A program made the position numbers and the translations under genes. The notes under the pieces are model-generated. The model ran no database searches. It was not told where the DNA came from and was given only the letters and a program-made list of their open reading frames with translations. This document shows positions 17,206 through 25,606 of a DNA stretch of 64,000 nucleotides, one piece after another. Origin of the DNA: Phaeobacter sp. 22II1-1F12B (GTDB taxonomy: Bacteria; Pseudomonadota; Alphaproteobacteria; Rhodobacterales; Rhodobacteraceae); contig NZ_AQQP01000002.1 in the NCBI RefSeq assembly GCF_002210165.1, forward strand, positions 310,001 to 374,000, read 5' to 3'. Within the stretch, counting starts at the first letter, position 1; each line of letters opens with the position of its first letter.

Positions 17206-18960
17206 ATGTCCGAAACCGCGCCTTCTCAATATCGCGTTCTTGCCCGCAAGTATCGCCCGGAAACCTTTGCCGATCTGGTCGGACAGGATGCGATGGTCCG
17301 CACGCTGAAAAACGCGTTCGAGGCCGACCGCATCGCGCAGGCCTTTATCATGACCGGCATCCGGGGCACGGGTAAGACAACGACGGCGCGGATCATCGCC
17401 AAGGGCATGAACTGCATCGGCCCCGACGGCAATGGCGGACCAACCACCAATCCCTGCGGCGAATGCGAACATTGCAAGGCTATCATGGAAGGCCGCCATG
17501 TGGACGTGCTGGAAATGGATGCTGCGTCGCGCACCGGCGTCGGCGACATCCGCGAAATCATCGATTCCGTGCGCTATCGCGCCGCCTCGGCCCGCTACAA
17601 GATCTACATCATCGACGAAGTTCACATGCTCTCGACCAGTGCCTTCAACGCGCTGCTCAAGACGCTCGAGGAACCGCCCGAGCATGTGAAATTCATCTTC
17701 GCCACGACCGAAATCCGCAAGGTCCCGGTCACGGTGCTGTCGCGTTGCCAGCGCTTTGACCTGCGCCGGATCGAACCCGAGGTCATGATCGACCTGCTGA
17801 AAAAGATCGCCGGGGCGGAAAACGCGCAAATCTCCGAGGATGCGCTTGCCCTGATCACCCGCGCCGCCGAAGGCTCGGCCCGCGATGCGACTTCGCTGCT
17901 CGATCAGGCGATTTCGCACGGGGCGGGCGAAACCACCGCCGATCAGGTCCGCGCCATGCTGGGCCTTGCCGACCGGGGCCGCGTGCTCGATCTGATGGAC
18001 ATGATCCTGCGCGGCGATGCCGCCGGGGCGCTGACGGAACTCTCCGCCCAGTATGCCGAGGGTGCCGATCCGATGGCGGTGCTCCGCGATCTGGCCGAGA
18101 TTTCGCACTGGGTCTCCGTCGTCAAGATCACCCCGGATGCTGCCGAAGACCCGACCATCTCGCCCGACGAACGCGCCCGCGGCAGCGACATGGCCGCGAA
18201 CCTGCCGATGCGGGTGCTGTCGCGCATGTGGCAGATGCTGCTGAAATCCATGGAAGAAGTCGCCGCCGCACCCAACGCGATGATGGCCGCCGAAATGGCC
18301 GTGATCCGCCTGACCCATGTCGCCGACCTCCCCAGTCCCGAAGAGCTGGTCCGCAAGCTGGGCACCACGCCGCAACCGCCCCAGCCTTCTGCGCCGCCCC
18401 CCTCGGGTGGTGGTGGTGGTGGTGGCGGGCACAGCGCCCACCACCAGTCAAACACCAATGCGGTGTCGCACCGCAGCAGTGGCGGCGCCCAGCCCGCCCC
18501 GGCCGAGGCCCCGAACAGCGCGCTGGCCCATTACCCAAGCTTCGAGCACGTCCTCGAACTGATCCGTTCCAACCGCGACGTGAAACTGCTGGTCGAGGTT
18601 GAAACCGGCCTGCGTCTCGTCTCCTATTCGCCGGGCCGCATCGAATTCTCGCCGACGGATACCGCGCCCGGCGACATGGCCCAGCGGCTCGGCTCCGCGC
18701 TGCAACGCTGGACCGGCAACCGCTGGGCGGTCAGCGTGGTCGCCACCGGTGGCGCGCCCACCGTGGCCGAGGTACGCGATGCCAAGGAAAACGCCCTGCG
18801 CGAAGAGGCCAGCACCCACCCGATGGTGCAGGCCGTGCTCGCCCGTTTCCCCAAGGCGGTGATCAAGGATATCCGCACCCCGGAACAGATCGCCGCCGAC
18901 GTTGAAACCGAGGCCCTGCCCGAGGTCGAGGACGAATGGGACCCGTTCGAGGATGACTGA
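17206..18960 (+). CDS. dnaX: DNA polymerase III subunits gamma and tau
   Basis: A 584-residue clamp-loader ATPase. Walker A is GIRGTGKTTT (about residue 49), the zinc module reads NPCGECEHC with an earlier Cys, Walker B is IIDEVHML, and the arginine-finger region is LSRCQRF. Domains I-III end near residue 370. A linker with eight consecutive glycines (residues 401-408, six GGT codons then GGC, GGG) leads into a tau-like C-terminal domain that binds polymerase and helicase. No A-rich slippery site like that of E. coli was seen. The ridA-like gene starts inside its last codons. Confidence 0.95.
   Translation: MSETAPSQYRVLARKYRPETFADLVGQDAMVRTLKNAFEADRIAQAFIMTGIRGTGKTTTARIIAKGMNCIGPDGNGGPTTNPCGECEHCKAIMEGRHVDVLEMDAASRTGVGDIREIIDSVRYRAASARYKIYIIDEVHMLSTSAFNALLKTLEEPPEHVKFIFATTEIRKVPVTVLSRCQRFDLRRIEPEVMIDLLKKIAGAENAQISEDALALITRAAEGSARDATSLLDQAISHGAGETTADQVRAMLGLADRGRVLDLMDMILRGDAAGALTELSAQYAEGADPMAVLRDLAEISHWVSVVKITPDAAEDPTISPDERARGSDMAANLPMRVLSRMWQMLLKSMEEVAAAPNAMMAAEMAVIRLTHVADLPSPEELVRKLGTTPQPPQPSAPPPSGGGGGGGGHSAHHQSNTNAVSHRSSGGAQPAPAEAPNSALAHYPSFEHVLELIRSNRDVKLLVEVETGLRLVSYSPGRIEFSPTDTAPGDMAQRLGSALQRWTGNRWAVSVVATGGAPTVAEVRDAKENALREEASTHPMVQAVLARFPKAVIKDIRTPEQIAADVETEALPEVEDEWDPFEDD
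18406..18423 (+). repeat. (GGT)6 microsatellite in dnaX
   Basis: Six tandem GGT triplets code for the glycine linker between the clamp-loader core and the tau domain. Slippage would change the linker length in frame. Confidence 0.9.
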
Positions 18961-19357
18961 TCGCAAGACCCGCGCGCTCGTGCCCGAAAGCCTTGCCGCC
19001 ATCGAACGCGACTGGTGCATGTCGCCGGGGCTGATCTCGGGCGATCATGTCTATCTGACCGGCATCACCGGCCAGCGCATCGACGGCGTGATCCCCGAAA
19101 CGCCCGAGGAACAGTATGAAACCGCTTTCGACAATATCGCGCTGATCCTGGCCGAGGGCGGCATGACGCTGGCCGACATGGTTGACGTCACGACCTTTCA
19201 CATCGGGCTTCAGGACCATCTCGATACCTTCCGCAAGGTCTGGAATGCGCGGGTTTCGCCCCCATATCCTGCATGGACGGCGGTGGGCGTGACGGAATTC
19301 ATCATTCCCGGCAACTTCATCGAAGTGAAGGTGGTGGCCCGCCTGCCAAACGTGTAA
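18953..19357 (+). CDS. RidA-superfamily protein lacking the RidA arginine
   Basis: A 134-residue YjgF/YER057c/UK114-fold protein, probably trimeric. The fold's core motifs are visible (GDHVYLTGITGQ, AFDNIALILAEGGMTLADMVDVTTF). True RidA enamine/imine deaminases carry an arginine in a PAR segment before the last strands; here the equivalent reads PAWTAVGV, so this is a non-RidA subgroup and 2-aminoacrylate deamination should not be assumed. The ATG overlaps the dnaX stop, so translation is coupled to dnaX. Confidence 0.85.
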   Translation: MTDRKTRALVPESLAAIERDWCMSPGLISGDHVYLTGITGQRIDGVIPETPEEQYETAFDNIALILAEGGMTLADMVDVTTFHIGLQDHLDTFRKVWNARVSPPYPAWTAVGVTEFIIPGNFIEVKVVARLPNV

Positions 19358-19389
19358 ACCACCGCGAAACGAACAATCAGGAGACTGAA

Positions 19390-19734
19390 ATGCTCAAAGG
19401 ATTAGGCGGTCTTGGCGACATGACCAAGATGATGAAAGCCGCGCAGGAAATGCAGACCAAGATGGCGCAGCTTCAGGAAGACATGCACAACCTGATGGTC
19501 ACCGGCGAATCCGGGGCCGGTCTCGTCAAGGCGACCTGCACCTGCAAGGGCGAGCTGAAATCGCTCGACATCGACCCGTCGATCTTCAACGGCGACGACA
19601 AGGAAGTGGTCGAAGACCTGATCCTCGCCGCCATCAAGGACGCACAGGGCAAGGCCAGCGATCGCGCTCAGGAAGAGATGGGCAAGCTGACCGAGGGCAT
19701 GGGCCTGCCCAAGGACATGAAACTCCCGTTCTGA
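19390..19734 (+). CDS. ybaB: YbaB/EbfC nucleoid-associated protein
   Basis: A 114-residue YbaB/EbfC DNA-binding dimer. [11 protein letters not shown] is followed by a methionine-rich helix ([19 protein letters not shown]), a central sheet and the [14 protein letters not shown] helix. An AGGAGA ribosome-binding site supports the ATG at 19390 over an earlier in-frame start. The dnaX-ybaB-recR order is conserved across Proteobacteria and suggests a DNA-repair or replication-linked role. Confidence 0.95.
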   Translation: MLKGLGGLGDMTKMMKAAQEMQTKMAQLQEDMHNLMVTGESGAGLVKATCTCKGELKSLDIDPSIFNGDDKEVVEDLILAAIKDAQGKASDRAQEEMGKLTEGMGLPKDMKLPF

Positions 19735-19741
19735 GCCCCGC

Positions 19742-20335
19742 TTGAGCAGTACCAGCGATATCGACAGCCTGATCGAGCTGATGGCCCGCCTGCCGGGCCT
19801 CGGCCCCCGTTCGGCACGTCGCGCGGTACTGCACCTGATCCGCAAACGCGGGCAATTGCTGACCCCTCTGGCGGGGGCCATGCAGCAAGTCGCCGCCACC
19901 GCGCGCGAATGCCTGAACTGCGGCAATGTCGGAACCAGCGATATCTGCGACATCTGCGAGTCCGAGAAACGCGCCACGGGCGAGCTTTGCATCGTCGAGG
20001 ACGTGGCCGATCTCTGGGCCATGGAACGCTCGCAGGTGTTTCGCGGCCGCTACCACGTGCTGGGCGGCACGCTTTCCGCCCTCGATGCCGTCGGCCCAGA
20101 AGAGCTTCGCATCCCGCGCCTGCTCGACCGGGTTGAAACCGAAGGCATCACCGAGGTCATCCTCGCGCTCAACGCCACGGTCGACGGCATGACCACCGCC
20201 CATTACATCGCCGATCAACTCGGCGAACGGGTCCGCATCACCTCGCTGGCACAGGGTGTGCCCATCGGCGGTGAACTCGACTATCTCGACGACGGCACCA
20301 TCAGCGCCGCCATGCGCGCCCGCAAGGCGCTCTGA
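19742..20335 (+). CDS. recR: Recombination mediator RecR
   Basis: A 197-residue RecR. It has an N-terminal HhH ([17 protein letters not shown]), a four-cysteine zinc finger ([16 protein letters not shown]), a Toprim domain from about residue 80 ([14 protein letters not shown]) and a C-terminal Walker-like tail. It helps load RecA at gaps with RecF and RecO. The start is a TTG at 19742, seven bases after the ybaB stop; the next ATG (19781) would remove the first part of the HhH, so the TTG is preferred although no clear Shine-Dalgarno precedes it. Confidence 0.95.
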   Translation: MSSTSDIDSLIELMARLPGLGPRSARRAVLHLIRKRGQLLTPLAGAMQQVAATARECLNCGNVGTSDICDICESEKRATGELCIVEDVADLWAMERSQVFRGRYHVLGGTLSALDAVGPEELRIPRLLDRVETEGITEVILALNATVDGMTTAHYIADQLGERVRITSLAQGVPIGGELDYLDDGTISAAMRARKAL

Positions 20336-20437
20336 CCTGCCGCCGCTGCCCGGCGAAAATCTGCCCTTTAAAAAAGTTGATCGCGTACCCTGCCAAGACC
20401 AGTTGCGCCCGCCCACGTGCGAACATATCGTGAACGA

Positions 20438-21673
20438 ATGGCTAAACTCACACTGGACAGAAAACTCGCGATTCTCTCGGACGCCGCTAAATACGATGCC
20501 TCCTGCGCATCGAGCGGCGGGCAGAAACGCGACTCGCGCGATGGCAAGGGGCTGGGTTCGACCACCGGCTCAGGCATCTGCCACGCCTATGCGCCGGACG
20601 GGCGCTGCATCAGCCTGCTCAAGATCCTGATGACCAATTTCTGCATCTATGACTGCGCCTATTGCATCAATCGCGTCAGCTCCAACGTCGAAAGGGCGCG
20701 GTTTTCGCCCGAAGAGGTCGTGACCCTCACCACGGAATTCTATCGCCGCAACTATATCGAAGGCCTGTTCCTGTCCTCGGGCATCATCCGCAGCCCGGAC
20801 GATACGATGGGCGACATGGTGCGCATCGCGCGGATGCTGCGTCTCGATCACCACTTCCGCGGCTACATCCACCTCAAGACCATACCCGATGCCAATCCCG
20901 CCCTGATCGAAGAAGCCGGGCTTTACGCCGACCGGCTCTCGATCAATGTCGAACTGCCCACCGACAATGCAGTGAAATCCTATGCGCCGGAAAAGGACCC
21001 AGACCAGATCCGCCGCGCCATGGCCGACGTGCGGCTGGCGCGGGAATCGCGCAAAGAGCGCAGCTTTACCGGCAAGCGACCGCCGCGTTTCGCACCGGCG
21101 GGCCAGTCCACCCAGATGATCGTCGGCGCGGACGGGGCCAATGATGCAACGATCCTGAAAACCTCCACCCGGCTCTATTCCAGCTACAAGCTCAAGCGGG
21201 TCTATTATTCGGCCTTTTCGCCGATTCCGGACAGCTCTGCCGCGCTGCCGCTGATCAAACCGCCGCTGGTACGCGAACACCGGCTCTATCAGGCCGACTG
21301 GCTGATGCGGTTTTACGGTTTCGACGCGGATGAAATCGCCAGCGCCACGCGCGACGGCAATCTCGATCTCGAGGTCGACCCAAAGCTTGCATGGGCGCTG
21401 TCAAACCGGCACCTGTTTCCACTCGACGTGAACCGGGCCGAGCGGGAGAACCTGCTGCGCGTGCCAGGACTGGGCACCAAAACCGTTGCACGCATCCTCA
21501 CGACACGACGACACCGCAGCCTGCGCTATGACGATCTGCGCCGCATGGGCGCGAATCTGAAACAGGCCAAGCCATTCATCACGCTGCTCGACTGGCGGCC
21601 ACGGGCGCTCTCGGACATCGCCGATCTGCGCGCCCGCTTTGCCCCGCCGCCCGAGCAGATGCAACTGATCTGA
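20438..21673 (+). CDS. Putative DNA modification/repair radical SAM protein
   Basis: A 411-residue protein of the family annotated as DNA modification/repair radical SAM proteins (TIGR03916-like). The cluster motif is CIYDCAYC (CxxxCxxC) within MTNFCIYDCAYCINR, followed by a TIM-barrel. The C-terminus carries a helix-hairpin-helix DNA-binding motif (LLRVPGLGTKTVARIL). The stop codon overlaps the start of the DUF4130-UdgX gene by one base. Pairing of these two genes is recurrent in bacteria, but the reaction of the radical SAM enzyme is not established as far as I know. ATG 20438 was preferred to the GTG at 20417, which has no better support. Confidence 0.9.
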   Translation: MAKLTLDRKLAILSDAAKYDASCASSGGQKRDSRDGKGLGSTTGSGICHAYAPDGRCISLLKILMTNFCIYDCAYCINRVSSNVERARFSPEEVVTLTTEFYRRNYIEGLFLSSGIIRSPDDTMGDMVRIARMLRLDHHFRGYIHLKTIPDANPALIEEAGLYADRLSINVELPTDNAVKSYAPEKDPDQIRRAMADVRLARESRKERSFTGKRPPRFAPAGQSTQMIVGADGANDATILKTSTRLYSSYKLKRVYYSAFSPIPDSSAALPLIKPPLVREHRLYQADWLMRFYGFDADEIASATRDGNLDLEVDPKLAWALSNRHLFPLDVNRAERENLLRVPGLGTKTVARILTTRRHRSLRYDDLRRMGANLKQAKPFITLLDWRPRALSDIADLRARFAPPPEQMQLI

Positions 21674-23103
21674 TGCGCCGCGTCACCCTGCCCGAGATCG
21701 GCACGTTCGAGGCATGGCGCGATCAGGCCCGCGCCCTGCTCGCCGCCGGTATCCGGCCCGAAGACCTGCTATGGCAGCGTGGCGAAGGCGACGCGGACCT
21801 CTTTGCCGCCCCCCTGCCGCCGCTGACCGGGGGCGACATCACCGTGCCGCGCGGCTTTGTCGATCTGGCCCGGCAGGTTGTGTGGCACAGCGACCCCGAG
21901 CGCTTTGCCCGGCTCTACGCCCTGCTCTGGGCGCTGAAATCGGACCGAAAGCTTCTGGAGGATCGCGGCGATGCCCGCGTGGCCCGGCTTAACCGTCTGG
22001 CCAAGGAGGTCGGGCGCGACCGACACAAGATGACCGCTTTCGTTCGGTTCCGCGAAATTGGCGATCCGGGCGCGAACCGGCGGCGGTTTGCGGCGTGGTT
22101 CGAACCCTCGCATTACATCCTCGAACCGACAGCGCCGTTCTTCGTCAAACGCTTTGGCGATATGGACTGGTCGATCTTTACCCCCGACCTCAGCGCGCAT
22201 TTCCTTGGTGGCGATCTGAGCCTCGCCCCACCTGCGCCACGACCCGACCTGCCCGATGACGCGGCCGAGGATCTTTGGCGCACCTATTTCCGCAACATCT
22301 TCAACCCGGCGCGGGTGAAGCTGAAAGCGATGCAGGCCGAGATGCCCAAGAAATACTGGCGCAACATGCCGGAAACCGCGCTGATCCCGGAAATGGTCGC
22401 CTCGGCCCATGCGCGCGCCCGCGAGATGGCCGAGGCCGCACCCAGCCTGGCGCCCAAGCGCGCCGAAGCGATCACCGAACGGCTCCGGTCAGATCAGGCG
22501 ATGGCTCGGCCAGACGATACCGGCCAATCGCTGAAAACGCAGCTTGCCGCCTGCCGCCGCTGCCCGCTCTGGGAAAATGCGTCGCAAGCAGTTCCTGGCG
22601 AAGGCCCGGCGGACGCCGCGCTGATGATTGTCGGCGAACAGCCGGGCGATCACGAAGACCTGACAGGCCGCCCCTTTGTCGGACCGGCGGGTCAGTTATT
22701 CGACCGGGTCGCGGAACGCGCCGGGCTAACGAGGTCCAGCGCCTATGTGACAAACGCGGTCAAGCATTTCAAATTCCAGCCACGCGGCAAGCGCCGTATC
22801 CACCAGGCCCCCAACCGGGGCGAGGTTTCGCATTGCCGCTGGTGGCTCGACATGGAGCGCGAGACGGTGCGCCCGAAACTGATCCTTGCCATGGGCGCGA
22901 CGGCTCTGGAGAGCCTGACCGGCAACCGGCGCGACCTGCTGAAGCGGCGCGGCGGCATAGAGACGCTTGCCGATGGCACGCCGATCTTTGTGACGGTGCA
23001 TCCGTCGTACCTGCTGCGCCTGCCCGATGCAGAGCGCACCATGGCCGAAGCGCAGTTCGAAAGCGATTTACGGGAGGCGATGGCCTATCTGGATTCGCTT
23101 TGA
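21673..23103 (+). CDS. DUF4130 domain fused to UdgX-family uracil-DNA glycosylase
   Basis: A 476-residue fusion. Residues about 60-255 are DUF4130 (RFREIGDPGANRRRFAAWFEP, YFRNIFNPARV), which occurs as a separate partner of the radical SAM protein elsewhere. From about residue 285 it is a family 4-like, iron-sulfur uracil-DNA glycosylase: AACRRCPLW, GEQPGDHEDLTGRPFVGPAG, and the UdgX hallmark KRRIHQ with His377. In studied UdgX proteins this histidine becomes covalently joined to the sugar left after uracil removal. The gene is translationally coupled to the radical SAM gene. Confidence 0.92.
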   Translation: MRRVTLPEIGTFEAWRDQARALLAAGIRPEDLLWQRGEGDADLFAAPLPPLTGGDITVPRGFVDLARQVVWHSDPERFARLYALLWALKSDRKLLEDRGDARVARLNRLAKEVGRDRHKMTAFVRFREIGDPGANRRRFAAWFEPSHYILEPTAPFFVKRFGDMDWSIFTPDLSAHFLGGDLSLAPPAPRPDLPDDAAEDLWRTYFRNIFNPARVKLKAMQAEMPKKYWRNMPETALIPEMVASAHARAREMAEAAPSLAPKRAEAITERLRSDQAMARPDDTGQSLKTQLAACRRCPLWENASQAVPGEGPADAALMIVGEQPGDHEDLTGRPFVGPAGQLFDRVAERAGLTRSSAYVTNAVKHFKFQPRGKRRIHQAPNRGEVSHCRWWLDMERETVRPKLILAMGATALESLTGNRRDLLKRRGGIETLADGTPIFVTVHPSYLLRLPDAERTMAEAQFESDLREAMAYLDSL

Positions 23104-23135
23104 TCGCAAAGGGCGTGGCGGGGGCAGTCGGGCTC

Positions 23136-23194
23136 GGGGCTCTGCCCCATCCGCGCAGGCGCGGATTCCCCGGGATATTTTAGACCCAAAGAAG
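23136..23194. repeat. 59-bp hairpin/T-tract intergenic repeat, copy 1
   Basis: The reverse complement differs from the copy at 58011-58069 at one base in 59. Reading plus strand it forms GGGGC-TCT-GCCCC, then ATCCGCGC-AGG-CGCGGAT, then CCCCGGGATATTTTAGACC. It lies after the udgX stop with its T-rich side pointing away from udgX, as a terminator would. Confidence 0.85.
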
Positions 23195-23236
23195 GGCGGA
23201 TCGCGGTGGACCGAGCCGCGACCCGCCCTGCCCTGC

Positions 23237-24421
23237 TCAGAGAACGACCACGTCCAGAGGCGGGAAGCCGTTGAAGCCAACCGAGGAATAGGACGAGGTG
23301 TAAGCCCCGCAGGCGCGGATCACGATACGGTCGCCCGAACGCAGACCGAGGGGCAGCTGCACGGGGCGGTTTTCGTAAAGCACGTCTGCGGAGTCGCAGG
23401 AGGGGCCGGCAAGGATGCAGGCACCCATGTCTTCGTGATCGCGGGCGGTCTGGAACTGGTAGCGGATCGCTTCGTCCATGGTTTCCGCGAGGCCCGAGAA
23501 CTTGCCGATGTCGAGATAGATCCAGCGGTGCAGATCATCGGGAGATTTTTTCGACACGAGCAGGACTTCGGCCACGATCTTGCCCGCCTCGGCGACAAGG
23601 CCGCGGCCCGGCTCTGCCATGATGCGGGGCACGTCGCCGAAACGGTCTTGGATCAGGTCCATCACCGCTGCGGCATAGGCACTCGGGTGGTCGATCGCTT
23701 CGCCGTAGAAAGCCGGGAAACCGCCGCCGATGTTGAGCAGGGTCAGGCGGAAGCCCGCCGCCTGCGCCGCGTGCCAGACCCGGGCGACCTGATCGAGCGT
23801 GCCGGTCCACATCTCGGCGCGTTTGGTCTGCGAGCCGACATGGAAAGAAAGACCGACAGGGCGCAGGCCCAGATCGCGGGCGTGGCCGAGCAGCGAGAGC
23901 GCATGGCCGGTTGCCACGCCGAACTTGCGCGAGAGCGGCCAGTCTGCCTGTGAATTTTCGACGATCACGCGGATATAGACCTGTGCACCCGGCGCATGGG
24001 CGGCGATCTTTTCCAGCTCTTCCTCGGCATCGGCGGCAAAGAGTTGAACCCCGGCGCCATAAGCGAAAGCGATGTCGGAGGTGCGTTTGACCGTATTGCC
24101 GAAGGAGATGTGCTCGGGCGCGGCACCCTGGCTTAAGCAGAGCTCAATTTCACCGCGCGAGGCGGCGTCGAAACGGCAGCCCTTTTGCACCAGCATCTGG
24201 ATGATTTCGCGGGCCGGATTCGCCTTGACCGCGTAGTGGATATCGGCACCACCCTTGCCGGTTCGCAAACCACGGGCGAGCGCATCGTATTGATCGGATA
24301 CCAGCGCAGTGTCGAGCACCAGTGTCGGGCGGTCAAAGGTATTGGCCGCGATAAAGCTGTCGATGGTTTGGGTGCGCGCGTCAGCGAAGGCGCCGACAAG
24401 GTCGGTTACGTAGGCGTTCAT
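23237..24421 (-). CDS. Ornithine/lysine-type PLP decarboxylase (fold type III)
   Basis: A 394-residue group IV decarboxylase, most like ornithine decarboxylase, producing putrescine for polyamine synthesis. The PLP lysine is in YAVKANP (about residue 57), the phosphate-binding GGGFP loop and the EPGRG motif are present, and the C-terminal CDSAD contains the catalytic cysteine of the partner subunit. ATG 24421 has GGAG six bases upstream, and the frame's extra residues from 24466 are discarded. Lysine or diaminopimelate use cannot be fully excluded, but the GPSCDSADVL motif favours ornithine. A long, structured leader precedes it. Confidence 0.92.
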   Translation of the reverse strand: MNAYVTDLVGAFADARTQTIDSFIAANTFDRPTLVLDTALVSDQYDALARGLRTGKGGADIHYAVKANPAREIIQMLVQKGCRFDAASRGEIELCLSQGAAPEHISFGNTVKRTSDIAFAYGAGVQLFAADAEEELEKIAAHAPGAQVYIRVIVENSQADWPLSRKFGVATGHALSLLGHARDLGLRPVGLSFHVGSQTKRAEMWTGTLDQVARVWHAAQAAGFRLTLLNIGGGFPAFYGEAIDHPSAYAAAVMDLIQDRFGDVPRIMAEPGRGLVAEAGKIVAEVLLVSKKSPDDLHRWIYLDIGKFSGLAETMDEAIRYQFQTARDHEDMGACILAGPSCDSADVLYENRPVQLPLGLRSGDRIVIRACGAYTSSYSSVGFNGFPPLDVVVL

Positions 24422-24684
24422 GGTCATCTCCAATAGAACTGGCCCAACAGGGCCACTTACTTCCAAGGAGACGTTACCGTCGCTACGTAAACACGTGGTT
24501 CGGGGGTGGAACCCGACACAGGCCAGAGGCGCGTGCGTTGGCGTCTTGAATCGCCATTTAAGCCATTTTCGAATTCTTGCAAGAGAAGAATTTAGCGAAT
24601 TTTCGAGACTAAAAACTGTGGATTTTCAGGCACTCTTCACCGCAGGATGAAGCCCGGGAAGTGGGGGACTGAAAAGGGGAAAGA
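24422..24684 (-). promoter_or_regulatory. Long structured leader upstream of ornithine decarboxylase
   Basis: About 260 bases separate this gene from the divergent esterase gene. On the minus strand I see an A/T-rich hairpin AATTCTT-CTCTTGC-AAGAATT, and just before the ribosome-binding site a perfect TGGCCC-TGTT-GGGCCA hairpin (24440-24455). Alphaproteobacterial ornithine decarboxylase genes are known to carry the speF leader RNA motif; I cannot align to its covariance model, so this is only a candidate. Confidence 0.4.
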
Positions 24685-25551
24685 ATGGCCAGCCTGATGA
24701 TGAACGCGGTGCGACTGGCCCTGAAAGCGGCTGGAAAGCCGATGAACAAGCCGGCCCGATACCTTGCCGAGCGCGAGAACCGAGAGGACCCGATACGGGT
24801 CGATCCGCCCTCGGATATCGATGTTTCCTACAATGAAATCGGCGAGTCCGCATTTTTCCGCGTGACACCCGCTGGCACGCTTTCGAACCGGATGATCTAT
24901 TTCCACGGTGGTGCCTTTGTGAACCCGATGCGCAAGGTGCATTGGCGCCTGATCGCCAGGCTCGGAGAAGTGCTCCGCGCCGAGATGATCGTTGCGTCTT
25001 ACCCGCTTGCACCGGAGAACGATCACCGCCCTGCCCATGCGCAGGCGCGCGCACTATTGCAGGCGCAGGAAGAGCGACCGTTTCTGATGGGGGGCGACTC
25101 CGCCGGGGGCAACCTTGCGCTGGCGATGGCGCTGGCCGGGCGCGCGGGCGACGTGCCGAAAGCGGACCGGCTCATCCTGCTCGCCCCCTGGCTCGACCTG
25201 ACCTGCGCCAATCCCAAGGGCCCCGCGCTGGAACCGAAAGACCCGATCATCGGGCTTGAGGTCGTGCGCCAGTGTGGGAAATGGTGGGCCGGGCCGGAAG
25301 ATCCGCGTGCGCCGCATCTCAGCCCGCTCTTCGGCCCGGTGGACGGGCTGCCGCCCATCGACATCCATCAGGGCACGGCCGATCTCTGCTGGCCCGATGC
25401 GAGCGATTACGCCAAACGGCTTGCGGCGGCGGGCAACACGGGGCGCTATTACGAATACCCCGGCGCGATCCATGTGTTCCCGGCGGTGACCTTCCTGCCG
25501 GAATCGAAACTCGCCTACCGGCGAATCGAACGCGACGCGCTCGGCTCCTGA
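24685..25551 (+). CDS. Alpha/beta-hydrolase esterase of the hormone-sensitive lipase family
   Basis: A 288-residue cytoplasmic esterase. The oxyanion-hole HGGAF is at about residue 74, the nucleophile elbow is GDSAGGN, and the C-terminal part supplies Asp (GTADLCWPDASD) and His (PGAIHVFP). This set defines the bacterial HSL (family IV) esterases that act on short acyl esters. GGGGAAAGA precedes the ATG. Substrate unknown. Divergent from ornithine decarboxylase and convergent with trcR. Confidence 0.9.
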   Translation: MASLMMNAVRLALKAAGKPMNKPARYLAERENREDPIRVDPPSDIDVSYNEIGESAFFRVTPAGTLSNRMIYFHGGAFVNPMRKVHWRLIARLGEVLRAEMIVASYPLAPENDHRPAHAQARALLQAQEERPFLMGGDSAGGNLALAMALAGRAGDVPKADRLILLAPWLDLTCANPKGPALEPKDPIIGLEVVRQCGKWWAGPEDPRAPHLSPLFGPVDGLPPIDIHQGTADLCWPDASDYAKRLAAAGNTGRYYEYPGAIHVFPAVTFLPESKLAYRRIERDALGS

Positions 25552-25560
25552 AACGCAAAA

Positions 25561-25583
25561 CGGCGCGGGAAAATCCCGCGCCG
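25561..25583. terminator. Strong hairpin terminator between esterase and trcR
   Basis: CGGCGCGGGA-AAA-TCCCGCGCCG is a perfect 10-bp stem. Read on the minus strand it is followed by TTTTGCGTTT, so it is an intrinsic terminator for trcR; it also follows the esterase stop by 9 bases. Confidence 0.9.
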
Positions 25584-25606
25584 TTCGTCGTCCCGTCAGG
25601 CCGGGA

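Noticed and set aside
18370-18440. Programmed frameshift site in dnaX
   Set aside because: The GGT run is not an A-rich slippery heptamer and no early stop follows in the -1 frame with a clear stimulatory structure; an uninterrupted tau form is the simplest reading.
17131-18444. 437-codon minus-strand frame opposite dnaX
   Set aside because: dnaX carries Walker motifs, zinc site and the polyglycine linker; the antisense frame is only kept open by GC bias.
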